Assembly (NCBI RefSeq): GCF_010993745.1
Contig: NZ_WOTN01000004.1
Span: 1,178,001-1,242,000 of the forward strand
Origin: Fodinicola acaciae
GTDB taxonomy: Bacteria > Actinomycetota > Actinomycetes > Mycobacteriales > HKI-0501
Direction of reading: 5' to 3'
Length of the DNA: 64,000 nt
The first letter of the stretch is position 1; each line of letters starts with the position of its first letter. The translations under genes and the position numbers were made by a program. The notes beneath the pieces were generated by a model. The model was given only the letters and a program-made list of their open reading frames with translations. It was not told the origin of the DNA and did not search any database. This document shows positions 23,880 to 34,349 of this stretch, one piece after another.

Positions 23880-24296
23880 TCACTCGCAGAAGATCCGCAC
23901 CTTGGCATCGGGCTGGTCGACCTCCACGGTCACGTCGTCGAGATGTTCCACCAGGTCCTCAAGCTGCTCCGGCTTGAGCTGCGTCAGGTCCATCGGTACG
24001 CCCGACTTCACCAGCCCCGCGTTGGCCTGCTCCAGCGCCTGTGGCGGCACCAGCGCCGCCAGTCGTACGCCGGCGCGCAGCAGCTGCAGTGGTACGCGGA
24101 TGTTGACCCGGCCGGGTTCGCCGTTGTCGATGTTGTCCACGACCACCCGTAGATACTTGGCTCTGGCCTTGGTCACCGTGTCGACGGCGGCCGGCGGCTG
24201 GTCGCGCTCGAGCGCGGCGATGAGCTGGTCGGCCTCGGTCGCGGTGAGCTTGCCTTCGGCGAGCATGTCGAGGATGTCTTTACGTTGTTCGGTCAT
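23880..24296 (-). CDS. SHOCT-like protein of the DUF2089 cluster
   Basis: A 138-residue protein. The N-terminus MTEQRKDILDMLAEGKLTATEADQLIAALE is the short helical hairpin (SHOCT-like) found at the start of YvlB-type proteins. The rest has strands RVNIRVPLQLL and VTVEVDQPDAKVRIFCE around LEDLVEHLDD. Such proteins sit in operons with DUF2089 regulators and small membrane proteins, as here. Role probably in envelope stress; not characterised as far as I know. Confidence 0.65.
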   Translation of the reverse strand: MTEQRKDILDMLAEGKLTATEADQLIAALERDQPPAAVDTVTKARAKYLRVVVDNIDNGEPGRVNIRVPLQLLRAGVRLAALVPPQALEQANAGLVKSGVPMDLTQLKPEQLEDLVEHLDDVTVEVDQPDAKVRIFCE

Positions 24297-24307
24297 CGAA
24301 ATCTCTC

Positions 24308-24568
24308 CTATCTGATGGTTGTGACCACGGCGGTGCCGTCCTGCTCCATGGCAAACTGCGTGCCGGGCAACGCCGAGACGAAACGCCAGCCGGTGCCCAG
24401 AGCACGCAGCACGCTGACGCGGTAGATGACGCAGGCCACGGCCGCCACCAGCACGGCCAGGACCACGATCGGTGCGAACACCAGGACCACCGGCACGACC
24501 GGGACCCAGATCCGGATCGGTCGACCGGTGCGCCGTTTGACGCGTACGGTCACCAGTTGCGGCATCAT
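24308..24568 (-). CDS. small membrane protein of the DUF2089 cluster
   Basis: An 86-residue protein whose ATG overlaps the stop of the DUF2089 gene. A basic N-terminus (VRVKRRTGRPIRI) is followed by one long hydrophobic span at about 22-48 (PVVPVVLVFAPIVVLAVLVAAVACV) and a soluble tail. Middle gene of a three-gene operon; unknown function. Confidence 0.6.
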   Translation of the reverse strand: MMPQLVTVRVKRRTGRPIRIWVPVVPVVLVFAPIVVLAVLVAAVACVIYRVSVLRALGTGWRFVSALPGTQFAMEQDGTAVVTTIR

Positions 24569-24927
24569 GAGCGACCCTCCAACTCCGACAGTGCCTGCTG
24601 CGCGGTGAGCTCGCCGCGGCGCAGCCGGGCGACGACGTCGGCCTGTGAGGGCGCCGGATCGGTCTCGACGAAGTCGAGTTGCTGGCCGATCCGGTTGAGC
24701 CGCGACTTGATCGTCGGATAGCTCACCCCGAAGATCCGTTCCATCTCCTTGATCGAGCCGTGCGACCGTACGAACGCGGTGACGAAGACCTGGTCCTCGA
24801 CGTTGAGCTGAGCCAGCTGCGGCAGCTCGAACTCGCCTTCTATCGCGACGCCGTTGCCGGCCAGCCGCACGCGCTCCACGACGAACGGCTGACCGCGGGT
24901 CAGGTTCGTGAGTTCCTTCCAGTCCAT
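24565..24927 (-). CDS. DUF2089 family regulator
   Basis: A 120-residue protein (ATG 24927; a TTG at 24933 is possible). Residues 30-75 contain QLNVEDQVFVTAFVRSHGSIKEMERI and GVSYPTIKSRLN, the sigma/HTH-like core of DUF2089 proteins. The C-terminal VVARLRRGELTAQQALSELEG is a short SHOCT-like hairpin matching that of the last gene of the operon. Probably the autoregulator of this cluster, acting at the inverted repeat at 24957-24980. Confidence 0.75.
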   Translation of the reverse strand: MDWKELTNLTRGQPFVVERVRLAGNGVAIEGEFELPQLAQLNVEDQVFVTAFVRSHGSIKEMERIFGVSYPTIKSRLNRIGQQLDFVETDPAPSQADVVARLRRGELTAQQALSELEGRS

Positions 24928-24956
24928 ATCCAAAGTTGTACGCCATCAGATCTTAA

Positions 24957-24980
24957 TTTTCAAGATGTCGATCTTGAAAA
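24957..24980. promoter_or_regulatory. perfect inverted repeat, operator between DUF2089 and TetR genes
   Basis: TTTTCAAGAT (24957-24966), GTCG, ATCTTGAAAA (24971-24980): a perfect 10-bp inverted repeat in an A/T-rich stretch inside a G/C-rich genome. It lies 30 bases upstream of the DUF2089 gene and 66 upstream of the TetR gene, so either regulator could bind it. Confidence 0.6.
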
Positions 24981-25045
24981 TATTGAAGTCGCTTATTTTC
25001 GCACTCTGGATTATTCTATTGACTGGAAGTTCTCGGGAGGTGTCG

Positions 25046-25654
25046 ATGGACTCGCGGCGAGCCCGCAAGAAGCTGTTGACCAGGCAGAAGATCGCCGACG
25101 CGGCGATCGCGCTGTTTCTCCGGCAGGGCTACGACGAGACGACGGTGGCGCAGATCGCAGCCGCGGCAGACGTCGACCCGAAGACGTTCTTCAACTACTT
25201 CGGCAGCAAGGATGAGGTCGTCTTCGCCGCCGACGCGTACGACGACCCGCTGGTCGTGCGCGAGCCCGACGAGACGCCGGGTGAGTGGCTGGTCCGCGTC
25301 ATCGACGGCTACGACGAGCGGTTCGTGCCGGCTCGGCCGGCACCGGATCCGGCCGGGCAGGCGGCGCTGTCCCGGCTGATCCTGACCACACCGGCGTTGC
25401 AGGCAAAGCTGCAGTCACTGCTGCACGACCTCCAGCGCCGCCTCGCCGACGCGTTGGCCGCGGAGTTTCCGGAGCTCGACGAGGTGACCGCGGCCGCGAT
25501 GACCGGGTCGCTGGTCGGCGCGCTCTACCAGGCCGCGTTGGTGGCCATCCAGCGCGGCCGGTCTCGCCAGGAGGTACGCGACGCGACCCGGCGCGCTCGC
25601 GACATCGCCCTGCACGGCCTCATGAACACGGGCAACGGAAAGGGAAAACCATGA
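25046..25654 (+). CDS. TetR-family repressor
   Basis: A 202-residue protein; ATG 25046 has GGGAGGTG just upstream. The N-terminal HTH (TRQKIADAAIALFLRQGYDETTVAQIAAAADVDPKTFFNYFGSKDEV) is canonical. The ligand domain is variable. Its stop overlaps the start of the ligase gene (ATGA), so it probably regulates that gene in an autoregulated operon. Confidence 0.92.
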   Translation: MDSRRARKKLLTRQKIADAAIALFLRQGYDETTVAQIAAAADVDPKTFFNYFGSKDEVVFAADAYDDPLVVREPDETPGEWLVRVIDGYDERFVPARPAPDPAGQAALSRLILTTPALQAKLQSLLHDLQRRLADALAAEFPELDEVTAAAMTGSLVGALYQAALVAIQRGRSRQEVRDATRRARDIALHGLMNTGNGKGKP

Positions 25655-27012
25655 GCGACCTCGCTCGCGACGCGCGGCGGGCTCTGCGCGAGGGCCCCGA
25701 CGGGATCGCGCGGCGACAGCGCACCAGGTTGGCCGAGATCGTCGCGTACGCGCGCCAAAACTCGCCGTTCTATCGCGATCTCTACCGCGGCCTGCCGGAA
25801 AACGTCGAGGACGTGACGCTGCTTCCGGTGGTGGACAAGAAAATCCTGATGGCGCATTTCGACGACTGGTCGACCGATCGCGAGGTCACGCGAGAAAGGG
25901 TCGAGGCGTTCATCGCCGATCCCGAGCTGGTTGGCCAGCGTTTCCTTGGCAAATACCTGGTCGCCAGCACGTCCGGCACCACCGGCGTACGCGGCCTGTT
26001 CCTCAGCGACGGTGAGTACGCGCGCGTGCATCTCGCGCTTGGATCGCGGGCAACCAACGACCTGGGACTCGGCGGAGCGCTGCGCGTGCTGACGCATGCC
26101 GGACGTACGGCGGTCATCGCGGCGACCGGCGGCCATTACTACTCCGCCGCGTCGGTCGCACGGTTTCGCCTCGACCATCCGCGTCTCGGCCGGATCATGA
26201 AGGTCTTCTCGATCGACCAGCCGCTGCCGGAGCTGGTTGCCGGCCTCAACGACTACGACCCGGCCAGCGTCGCCGGTTTCCTGACCCTGCTCACGACGCT
26301 CGCCGGTGAGCAGGAGGCCGGCCGGCTGCGGATCCGTCCGGCGGTGCTGATGCCTGGCGGCGAGACCGTCACCACCGAGGCGCGTCAGCGGCTCGCCACC
26401 ACCTTCGGCGCGACCGTCCGGCCGGCGTACATGGCGACCGAGTGTTCGTTGCTGGCGCTCAGTTGTCCGCACGGGTGGTATCACGTCAACGCCGACTGGG
26501 TCGTCGTCGAGCCGGTCGACGCCGACCACCGGCCGGTGCCGCCGGGGGAGCCGTCGCACACCGTGCTGATCAGCAACCTGGCCAACCGCGCGCAGCCGAT
26601 CCTGCGCTATGACCTCGGCGACAGTATGGTCGTACGGCCCGACCGGTGCGAGTGCGGCAGTCCGCTGCCGGCCGTCCAGGTGCAGGGCAGGGCCGCCGAT
26701 CTGGTCACGCTGCCGGCTGCCGGCGGCGGATCGATTGGCCTGTCACCGATGCTTTTCGGCGTACTGCTCGACGGCGTGGCCGGCGTCGAACGCTATCAGC
26801 TGGTGCAGACCGCGCCGGACCGGCTGCGCGTACGGTTGCGGCCGGTGGCCGGCGCCGACAGCGACCAGGTGTGGCGGGCGGTATGCCAGAAACTGGCTCG
26901 GCTGCTGGCCGAACAGCGCGTCGCCGGGGTGGCGCTGGAGCACGGCGACGAGGAGCCGGAGCAGGCGAGCAGCGGCAAGGTGCGCCGGATCATCCCGCTC
27001 GCCAAGGCCTGA
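25651..27012 (+). CDS. PaaK/CapK-type adenylate-forming ligase
   Basis: A 453-residue protein. The AMP-binding P-loop ASTSGTTG lies at about 107-114, PGGETVTTEARQRL and a metal-binding-like CECGSP follow, and RYDLGD near residue 325 corresponds to the conserved YRTGD. This is the phenylacetate-CoA ligase-like branch, which activates aromatic or fatty acids as adenylates. Substrate unknown. Coupled to the TetR repressor. Confidence 0.85.
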   Translation: MSDLARDARRALREGPDGIARRQRTRLAEIVAYARQNSPFYRDLYRGLPENVEDVTLLPVVDKKILMAHFDDWSTDREVTRERVEAFIADPELVGQRFLGKYLVASTSGTTGVRGLFLSDGEYARVHLALGSRATNDLGLGGALRVLTHAGRTAVIAATGGHYYSAASVARFRLDHPRLGRIMKVFSIDQPLPELVAGLNDYDPASVAGFLTLLTTLAGEQEAGRLRIRPAVLMPGGETVTTEARQRLATTFGATVRPAYMATECSLLALSCPHGWYHVNADWVVVEPVDADHRPVPPGEPSHTVLISNLANRAQPILRYDLGDSMVVRPDRCECGSPLPAVQVQGRAADLVTLPAAGGGSIGLSPMLFGVLLDGVAGVERYQLVQTAPDRLRVRLRPVAGADSDQVWRAVCQKLARLLAEQRVAGVALEHGDEEPEQASSGKVRRIIPLAKA

Positions 27013-28365
27013 TCAGCCGCCGCTGGTGCCGAGCGACACCTCGACCTTCTTGCGCGTGCCCCAGCTGCCTTTTCGCAGTGTGCACAACGAATAAAGCCGC
27101 AGCGGCAGCAGCACGACGATGTGCATCAGGCCGTACAGCGGCGCCACCAGGAAGGTCCCCAGCCGCTCGGTGCGGCTGAATCGCTCGCCCGGCATGCTCG
27201 GAGTTTGCCAGTATCGCACCGATCGCGCATACGCGAGGACCGCGATGTAGACGATGTAGGTCCACACCAGCGCCGTACGGCCGGTCTGCAGTGGCACCAC
27301 GGTGAGGGCGGACAGCAGCATGGCGGTGAACAGGACCCAGCTCGCCAGCTCGATGGCCGACAGCCACATCGCCGGCCGCGCCGGTGTCAGGTGGGTGATG
27401 GCCCAGATCGACTCGCGCCAGAAGGACTTGTTCCAGCGGATTTGTTGGCGCACATAGTGTCCGACGCGTTCCGGCACGGCGGTCCAGGCGACCGCCGACT
27501 CCTGCAGCTTGACCCGGCCCTCCAGCAACGCGTAGTTGGTCAGCCGCCGATCGTCGCCGAAAACCGCTGGCTGGCCGAGAAAACGCTGGTTGAGAAAGTC
27601 GTTGAGATATTTGCGTACGACCCAGCCTCGATAGGCCGACAGGCTGCCGCAGCAACACAACACCGACCCCAACCGGCTGTACGCGGCGCGTTCGGCCAGG
27701 AACGCGGCCGCGTAACGCAGGTCGATGAGCGCGGTCAACACGTTGCGGCGGCGGTTGCTGGCCAGCACCAGGCCGGTCATGCCGGTCACCCTCGGGTCGG
27801 CGAACGGCAGCCTCGCCTGTGCCAGCGCGTCCGGCGCGAGCAGCGTGTCGGAGTCGACGCAGACGAAGAAGTCGGCCTCCGGATGCCGGCCGAAGCCGTA
27901 CGCCAGCGCCTCGCGTTTTCCTTTGTTGACAGGCTGTTGGTGCACCTCGTACTTGATGCCGGCGGCGGCCATCGCGGCCGTCCAGTCCAACGCGCGCTGA
28001 AAGCCGTCCTGGCTGCTGGAGCCGTCGTCGACCGCGACCACCGCGGACGGCGGCTCGGTTTGCTCGGCCAGCGAACGCAAACAGCGCTCCAGCATCGCCG
28101 GATCCTCGTTGTAGAACGGAACGACCGCGACCCAGGTCGCTTTTCGCAGCTCGGCACGCTGTTCCGCGGTCGCGGTGGCCGGCCGGTGGTCGGCCGACAT
28201 CACCAGCTTCACGCCGAGGAAGGTCATCACGATCAGGCCGTACGCCGACAGGTTGTGCGCGCCGGTGACCAGCCAGTGCACGGCGGTCAGGCCGGCCAGC
28301 AGGCCAAAGACGAGTAACGGCAGGAGATTGCGGCGGTGAGCGCGGTGTAAGGCGCGTCGACTCAC
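27013..28365 (-). CDS. processive family-2 glycosyltransferase (hyaluronan/chitin synthase-like)
   Basis: A 450-residue membrane enzyme. Two N-terminal helices (about 13-32, 37-55) precede a GT2 domain with VVPFYNED, VVAVDDGSS, VCVDSDT (DxD), GDDRRLTN and QIRWNK (the QxxRW processivity motif). Three to four C-terminal helices follow. This is the HasA/NodC layout, in which the enzyme polymerises and extrudes a beta-linked polysaccharide. It starts GTG overlapping the stop of a 51-residue membrane protein gene. Product polysaccharide unknown. Confidence 0.85.
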   Translation of the reverse strand: MSRRALHRAHRRNLLPLLVFGLLAGLTAVHWLVTGAHNLSAYGLIVMTFLGVKLVMSADHRPATATAEQRAELRKATWVAVVPFYNEDPAMLERCLRSLAEQTEPPSAVVAVDDGSSSQDGFQRALDWTAAMAAAGIKYEVHQQPVNKGKREALAYGFGRHPEADFFVCVDSDTLLAPDALAQARLPFADPRVTGMTGLVLASNRRRNVLTALIDLRYAAAFLAERAAYSRLGSVLCCCGSLSAYRGWVVRKYLNDFLNQRFLGQPAVFGDDRRLTNYALLEGRVKLQESAVAWTAVPERVGHYVRQQIRWNKSFWRESIWAITHLTPARPAMWLSAIELASWVLFTAMLLSALTVVPLQTGRTALVWTYIVYIAVLAYARSVRYWQTPSMPGERFSRTERLGTFLVAPLYGLMHIVVLLPLRLYSLCTLRKGSWGTRKKVEVSLGTSGG

Positions 28366-28517
28366 CGAACTCCTCGCTTCCGTCCGATCTGGATCAGCAC
28401 CAGTCCGGTGCCGACCAGCGTCACGGCGGCGATGGCGAGCAACGGCATGGCGGAGGCGAGACCGTCGGCCAACTGGACGGCCTGCACGGTTGCGGTGGTG
28501 GTCGCGGCGAGCGGCAC
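28362..28517 (-). CDS. 51-residue membrane protein before the glycosyltransferase
   Basis: The GTG at 28517 has GGAGGG 7 bases upstream, so I prefer it to longer starts. The peptide has a short polar N-terminus, then ASAMPLLAIAAVTLVGTGLVLIQIG and a basic end RKRGVR, a single C-terminal membrane helix. It is translationally coupled to the synthase (GTGA overlap) and may be an accessory subunit. Confidence 0.5.
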   Translation of the reverse strand: MPLAATTTATVQAVQLADGLASAMPLLAIAAVTLVGTGLVLIQIGRKRGVR

Positions 28518-29034
28518 GAAAGACCCTCCCGTGGACGAAAAGTATCGTCTGTCGCCGACCGGCAACAGAACGTATTAATCGGTTAGAGCGTGCGCTTCAC
28601 CGCCGAAAGGTACTTGTCGTTCGCAACCACGGCAATGATCCGTAAAGTGCGACAACCTGTTTACCTAGGTATAGGTAGTGACCGTTTTTGTCCGGTCACG
28701 TACGAAATGCGGCGGCCGTTACTAACAAGTCGATGAGAATTAATGCCAAACCTGAACGAAGCGGTCAGCGGAAATTCATCTGCCGATCGAGCCGTCGCTG
28801 GCAGGTTTTTGCCATTTGCCTTACACGTTTGCTGACGTTTGGTAAACGCCGAGTCGCGGCGTGACCTGTGTCATGAGTGGCATCAGCCGACTGAGTAGTG
28901 CGTACGACCGGCCACGCGTGACATCGCCGGGCCGCCTCCGCCTGGATCCTCGGCCGCCCTGAACGACTGGCCACCAGTCTAATCTCCGCGTATCATGGGA
29001 AAACAGGACTAATCTGCACGGAAGGGGTTAAGTC
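28518..29034. other. intergenic, divergent promoter region
   Basis: About 500 bases between the synthase operon and the 80-residue gene. It contains an A/T-rich middle part and the inverted repeat CCTAGGTATAGG (28664-28675), a possible operator, but no convincing gene. Confidence 0.4.
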
Positions 29035-29277
29035 ATGACCAGCCGGAACGGCAGGCATCGGCGGTCCGACCGAGACCTCGGGGTCGACCTCGAGATCGAC
29101 CTGCGGTCGCCGCGGCTGAGCCAGTACGACGGCCGCTACGGCGACCCGACTCCGGCGGCCGACTCCGCCAGCGAGGCCTCCATCGAGCTCGCGGCCCTGC
29201 GCAGCACGTCCGCCAACGAGCTCGCCGTCGAGGCCAGCGCGCGCCGCTACGCCGGCAACGCCAGCAGCGGTCTCTGA
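29035..29277 (+). CDS. small hypothetical protein
   Basis: An 80-residue protein with GGAAGGGG upstream of ATG 29035. It is hydrophilic: a basic start (TSRNGRHRRSDRD), an acidic middle and an Ala/Ser/Glu-rich helical second half. It is followed by a strong terminator. No family recognised. Confidence 0.5.
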   Translation: MTSRNGRHRRSDRDLGVDLEIDLRSPRLSQYDGRYGDPTPAADSASEASIELAALRSTSANELAVEASARRYAGNASSGL

Positions 29278-29293
29278 CCAAACGTCCAAGAGG

Positions 29294-29319
29294 GTGGCGC
29301 TTGATCGCTCAAGCGCCAC
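29294..29319 (+). terminator. terminator after the 80-residue gene
   Basis: GTGGCGCTTGA and TCAAGCGCCAC form a perfect 11-bp stem with loop TCGC, followed by TTTGG. It separates the small gene from furA. Confidence 0.65.
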
Positions 29320-29337
29320 TTTGGCATGCGCGTCAGA

Positions 29338-29354
29338 TCTTGATTCATTCAAGA
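29338..29354 (+). promoter_or_regulatory. FurA operator upstream of furA
   Basis: TCTTGA-TTCAT-TCAAGA is a perfect 6-5-6 inverted repeat, 22 bases before the furA start. Position and A/T-rich palindromic form match the autoregulatory FurA box of mycobacterial and streptomycete furA-katG operons. Confidence 0.65.
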
Positions 29355-29376
29355 AAAGGGTCCACACTTACCGGTT

Positions 29377-29808
29377 GTGACCACCACGGCCGAGTACGAA
29401 CGCCTGCTGCGCGAGGCCTCGCTGCGGGTGACCCGGCCGCGGGTGGCCGTGCTGGCGGCGGTCTACGCGCATCCGCACGCCGACACCGACTCGATCATCG
29501 GATACGTACGAGACGACCTCGGTGAGGTCTCTCACCAGGCCATCTACGACGTGCTCCGGGCGCTGACCAACGCCGGCCTGCTGCGGCGCATCCAGCCGGC
29601 GCACTCCGTCGCGCGTTACGAGTCCCGGGTCGGCGACAATCACCACCACATCGTGTGCCGATCGTGTGGTGCGGTCGCCGACGTGGACTGCGCGGTCGGC
29701 GGGGCTCCCTGCCTGACCGCCTCCGACGACCACGGCTTCCGGATCGACGAAGCCGAAGTCATCTACTGGGGCCTGTGTCCCAACTGTCTGCCAACCCGCA
29801 GTTCCTGA
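29377..29808 (+). CDS. furA: FurA, peroxide-sensing Fur-family repressor
   Basis: A 143-residue protein. Winged helix with VTRPRVAVLAAV and SHQAIYDVLRALTNAGLLRRI, then the metal site HHHIVCRSCGAV and a C-terminal C-x2-C (CPNC). FurA represses itself and katG until oxidised by peroxide. It starts GTG 29377, with katG 18 bases downstream, the conserved actinobacterial arrangement. Confidence 0.93.
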   Translation: MTTTAEYERLLREASLRVTRPRVAVLAAVYAHPHADTDSIIGYVRDDLGEVSHQAIYDVLRALTNAGLLRRIQPAHSVARYESRVGDNHHHIVCRSCGAVADVDCAVGGAPCLTASDDHGFRIDEAEVIYWGLCPNCLPTRSS

Positions 29809-32043
<2,235 letters not shown>

Positions 32044-32053
32044 TCTTCCGGCA

Positions 32054-32087
32054 AAGGGCCGGCCGGGCGTTGTCCCGGCCGGCCTTT
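32054..32087. terminator. bidirectional terminator between katG and marR
   Basis: GGCCGGCCGGG (32057-32067) pairs perfectly with CCCGGCCGGCC (32074-32084), flanked by AAA and TTT so that it works in both directions for the convergent katG and MarR-type genes. Confidence 0.8.
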
Positions 32088-32620
32088 CAGTCCGTACGAA
32101 GCGTGTCGGTCTTGGCGGCCGGGCCGAACTCCTCCTCGAACCGCGCCAACACCTTGCGCAGCAACGGATTCAGCGCGGCCAGCTCCGCATCAGCCAGCGC
32201 TGAAGAGAAAATCTCGTGCTCGGAGTCGGTCCGCCGCTTGGTCGCCGCGCTCCATTTCCGGTGACCTTTCCTGGTCAGCCGCACCGGCCGGCTGCGGCCG
32301 TCGGCGGCCGCGATCCGCTCGACCAACCCGGCACGCTCCAGCCGGTCCAGCCGCACGCTGATGGTGCCGGAGGTGACCCCGAGCCGGTCGGTCAGCTCTT
32401 TCGGTGTGAGCACATGCGGCCGGCCAGAACGGTGCAGCACCGAGAGGGCCTGCCAGTCGCCGGTGGTCAGCTCGTACGCGGCCGCCGCCTGCCGGAGCAC
32501 GTGCTCGAACTGGCGGCCGATCCGGGCGATCCGCTGCCGCGCGGCCTCGACCTGCGGGTCGACCCCGGCCGGCATGGCCGCGATCCAGGCGTCCAGCTCC
32601 GCGTCGACCGAGTCAGCCAC
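32087..32620 (-). CDS. MarR-family regulator
   Basis: A 177-residue protein starting at GTG 32620 (AAGGGAG upstream); a longer TTG start would lie inside the operator. Winged helix: LHRSGRPHVLTPKELTDRLGVTSGTISVRLDRLERAGLVERI followed by the wing DGRSRPVRLT. It is divergent from the SDR gene across a perfect inverted repeat and most likely represses both. Confidence 0.88.
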   Translation of the reverse strand: MADSVDAELDAWIAAMPAGVDPQVEAARQRIARIGRQFEHVLRQAAAAYELTTGDWQALSVLHRSGRPHVLTPKELTDRLGVTSGTISVRLDRLERAGLVERIAAADGRSRPVRLTRKGHRKWSAATKRRTDSEHEIFSSALADAELAALNPLLRKVLARFEEEFGPAAKTDTLRTD

Positions 32621-32630
32621 TCGCACTCCC

Positions 32631-32663
32631 TTGATACTCAAGCTATATTGATTTGAGTATCAA
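32631..32663. promoter_or_regulatory. MarR operator
   Basis: TTGATACTCAA (32631-32641) and TTGAGTATCAA (32653-32663): a perfect 11-bp inverted repeat with an 11-base spacer, centred between the divergent MarR and SDR genes. Confidence 0.8.
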
Positions 32664-32683
32664 GATATCAGGGAGAGTCAGGG

Positions 32684-33517
32684 ATGAGCGAACCGAAGGT
32701 CTGGTTGATCACCGGCACGAGCACCGGTCTCGGCCGGGCGCTCGCCGAGGCGGTCGTCGCGAGCGGCGACCGGGTGGTCGCGACCGCGCGGGATGTCGAC
32801 AGTGTCAAGGATCTGGCCGACAAGGCGGCCGGCCAGGTCCATGCCGCGCGGCTCGATGTCACCGACAGCGCGTCGATCGCCGCGGCGGTCGAGTCGGCCA
32901 TTTCCGCGTACGGACAGATAGACGTGCTCGTCAACAACGCCGGCCACGGCCTGATCGGCGCGGCCGAGGAGTTGTCCGACGAACAAACGCGTTCGGTGTT
33001 GGAGACCAACGTTTTCGGTGTGTTGGCGGTGACTCGTGCCGTGTTGCCGCACATGCGCGAGCGGCGGCGGGGACACATCGTGCAGATGTCGTCGGTCGGC
33101 GGTGTGGTCGCAAATCCTGGCCACGCGATCTACAACACCTCGAAGTTCGCGCTGGAAGGCATGTCGGAGGCGCTCGCGGGCGAGGTCGCGCCGCTCGGCA
33201 TCCGGGTCAGCATCATCGAGCCGGGGCCGTTCCGCACCGACTTTCTCGGTCGTTCCATGGCTTTCGCCGAGCCGATCGCCGACTACCAGGACACCGCCGC
33301 CGGCATCGTGCGGCAGAATTTCGCGCGTAACGACGGAAACCAGCCAAACGATCCGGTGAAGGCGGCCGCGGCCATCGTACGGTTGGTGAACACGCCGGAC
33401 GGGCCGCTGCGGCTGCCGCTCGGACCGGAGGCGGTCGGCCGGATCAGGGAAAAGCTGACCAAACAGCTGGCCGACCTGCAGGAGTGGGAGGCCGTGTCGC
33501 TGGACACTCGCTTCTGA
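32684..33517 (+). CDS. short-chain dehydrogenase/reductase
   Basis: A 277-residue protein with the classical SDR set: TGTSTGLGRA nucleotide-binding glycines, NNAGHG, catalytic S (MSSVGG) and Y-x3-K (YNTSK). An oxidoreductase acting on a carbonyl or alcohol; substrate unknown. ATG 32684 lies 20 bases after the operator. Regulation by the divergent MarR protein implies induction by a small toxic or aromatic molecule. Confidence 0.9.
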   Translation: MSEPKVWLITGTSTGLGRALAEAVVASGDRVVATARDVDSVKDLADKAAGQVHAARLDVTDSASIAAAVESAISAYGQIDVLVNNAGHGLIGAAEELSDEQTRSVLETNVFGVLAVTRAVLPHMRERRRGHIVQMSSVGGVVANPGHAIYNTSKFALEGMSEALAGEVAPLGIRVSIIEPGPFRTDFLGRSMAFAEPIADYQDTAAGIVRQNFARNDGNQPNDPVKAAAAIVRLVNTPDGPLRLPLGPEAVGRIREKLTKQLADLQEWEAVSLDTRF

Positions 33518-34075
33518 TCACTGGCCGACCCGGCCGTCGATGCGCTCGCGCAGGAAGTCGGCATGTCCGTTGTGCCGCGCGTATTCCTCGATCATGTGCA
33601 CGACCACCTCGCGCAGCGCGGTTTTGCCGTCTTTCCCGAGAAAACCCAGATCGGTGTCGTCGACGAACTTCTCCGCGAAGGCGATCTCGGCACGCCAGCT
33701 CTGCCAGGCCTCGGCGACGACGGCCGGGTCGGCGACGGCACCGTCGAACTCACCGTTTGGCGCGTCGTCGCCGCGATAGCGCCGTGAGACGTCCTCGCCA
33801 GCCAGGAAAATCCGGAACCAGAACCGCTCGACGTCGGCGAGGTGGCGCAGCAGGCCGAGCAGCGACAGGTTGGACGGCTCGACCGAGCGGCGAGCCAGCT
33901 GCTCGGCGTCCAGACCGTCGCATTTCATCTCGAAGGTCAACCGCCGGTCGCGCAGATAGCGTACGAGCACCGACCGCTCGTCGTTGTGGATGTCGCCCCG
34001 CTCGCGTGGATCTTTCTCCGGCGAGGTCCACATGTCCCACCAGCCGAAGGACCGCGTCGGCGTATTGTCAGGCAT
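33518..34075 (-). CDS. DinB-family (DUF664) protein
   Basis: A 185-residue four-helix protein. A DinB/DUF664 pattern is seen: LTFEMKCDGLDAEQLARRSVEPS, LLRHLADVERFWF and a C-terminal HMIEEYARHNGHADFLRERIDG, giving three metal-binding histidines. Such proteins include thiol-dependent (mycothiol) transferases. ATG 34075 starts the conserved part. Confidence 0.85.
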   Translation of the reverse strand: MPDNTPTRSFGWWDMWTSPEKDPRERGDIHNDERSVLVRYLRDRRLTFEMKCDGLDAEQLARRSVEPSNLSLLGLLRHLADVERFWFRIFLAGEDVSRRYRGDDAPNGEFDGAVADPAVVAEAWQSWRAEIAFAEKFVDDTDLGFLGKDGKTALREVVVHMIEEYARHNGHADFLRERIDGRVGQ

Positions 34076-34313
34076 GCGGCGGATTATCGCAGTCCGTCGA
34101 CCAGAACAGCAGCGATTTTCCGGCGCGGTCAGGTCGTCGCCGCCGGTGACCGACGCGGTCGCCGAGGCGGTCACCAGGATCCGCGCGGCCGCGCACGTAG
34201 GGGCCTTGCGAATGTCCAGCAGCGGCCAGGGTGGTGCTGGTGTGGCTGACAATTTAGGTGAGGCGCGCGTGCCACTCTACGTTTGACACCGAGTGATTAC
34301 GCCGTCAAGGCGG

Positions 34314-34327
34314 TGTGAGCGCTCCCA
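34314..34327 (+). promoter_or_regulatory. CebR-type operator before the LacI gene
   Basis: TGTGAGCGCTCCCA matches the CebR palindrome TGGGAGCGCTCCCA at 13 of 14 positions and lies 23 bases before the regulator start, so autoregulation is likely. Confidence 0.6.
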
Positions 34328-34349
34328 GGATGAGCGCTAAGGTGTGCTG

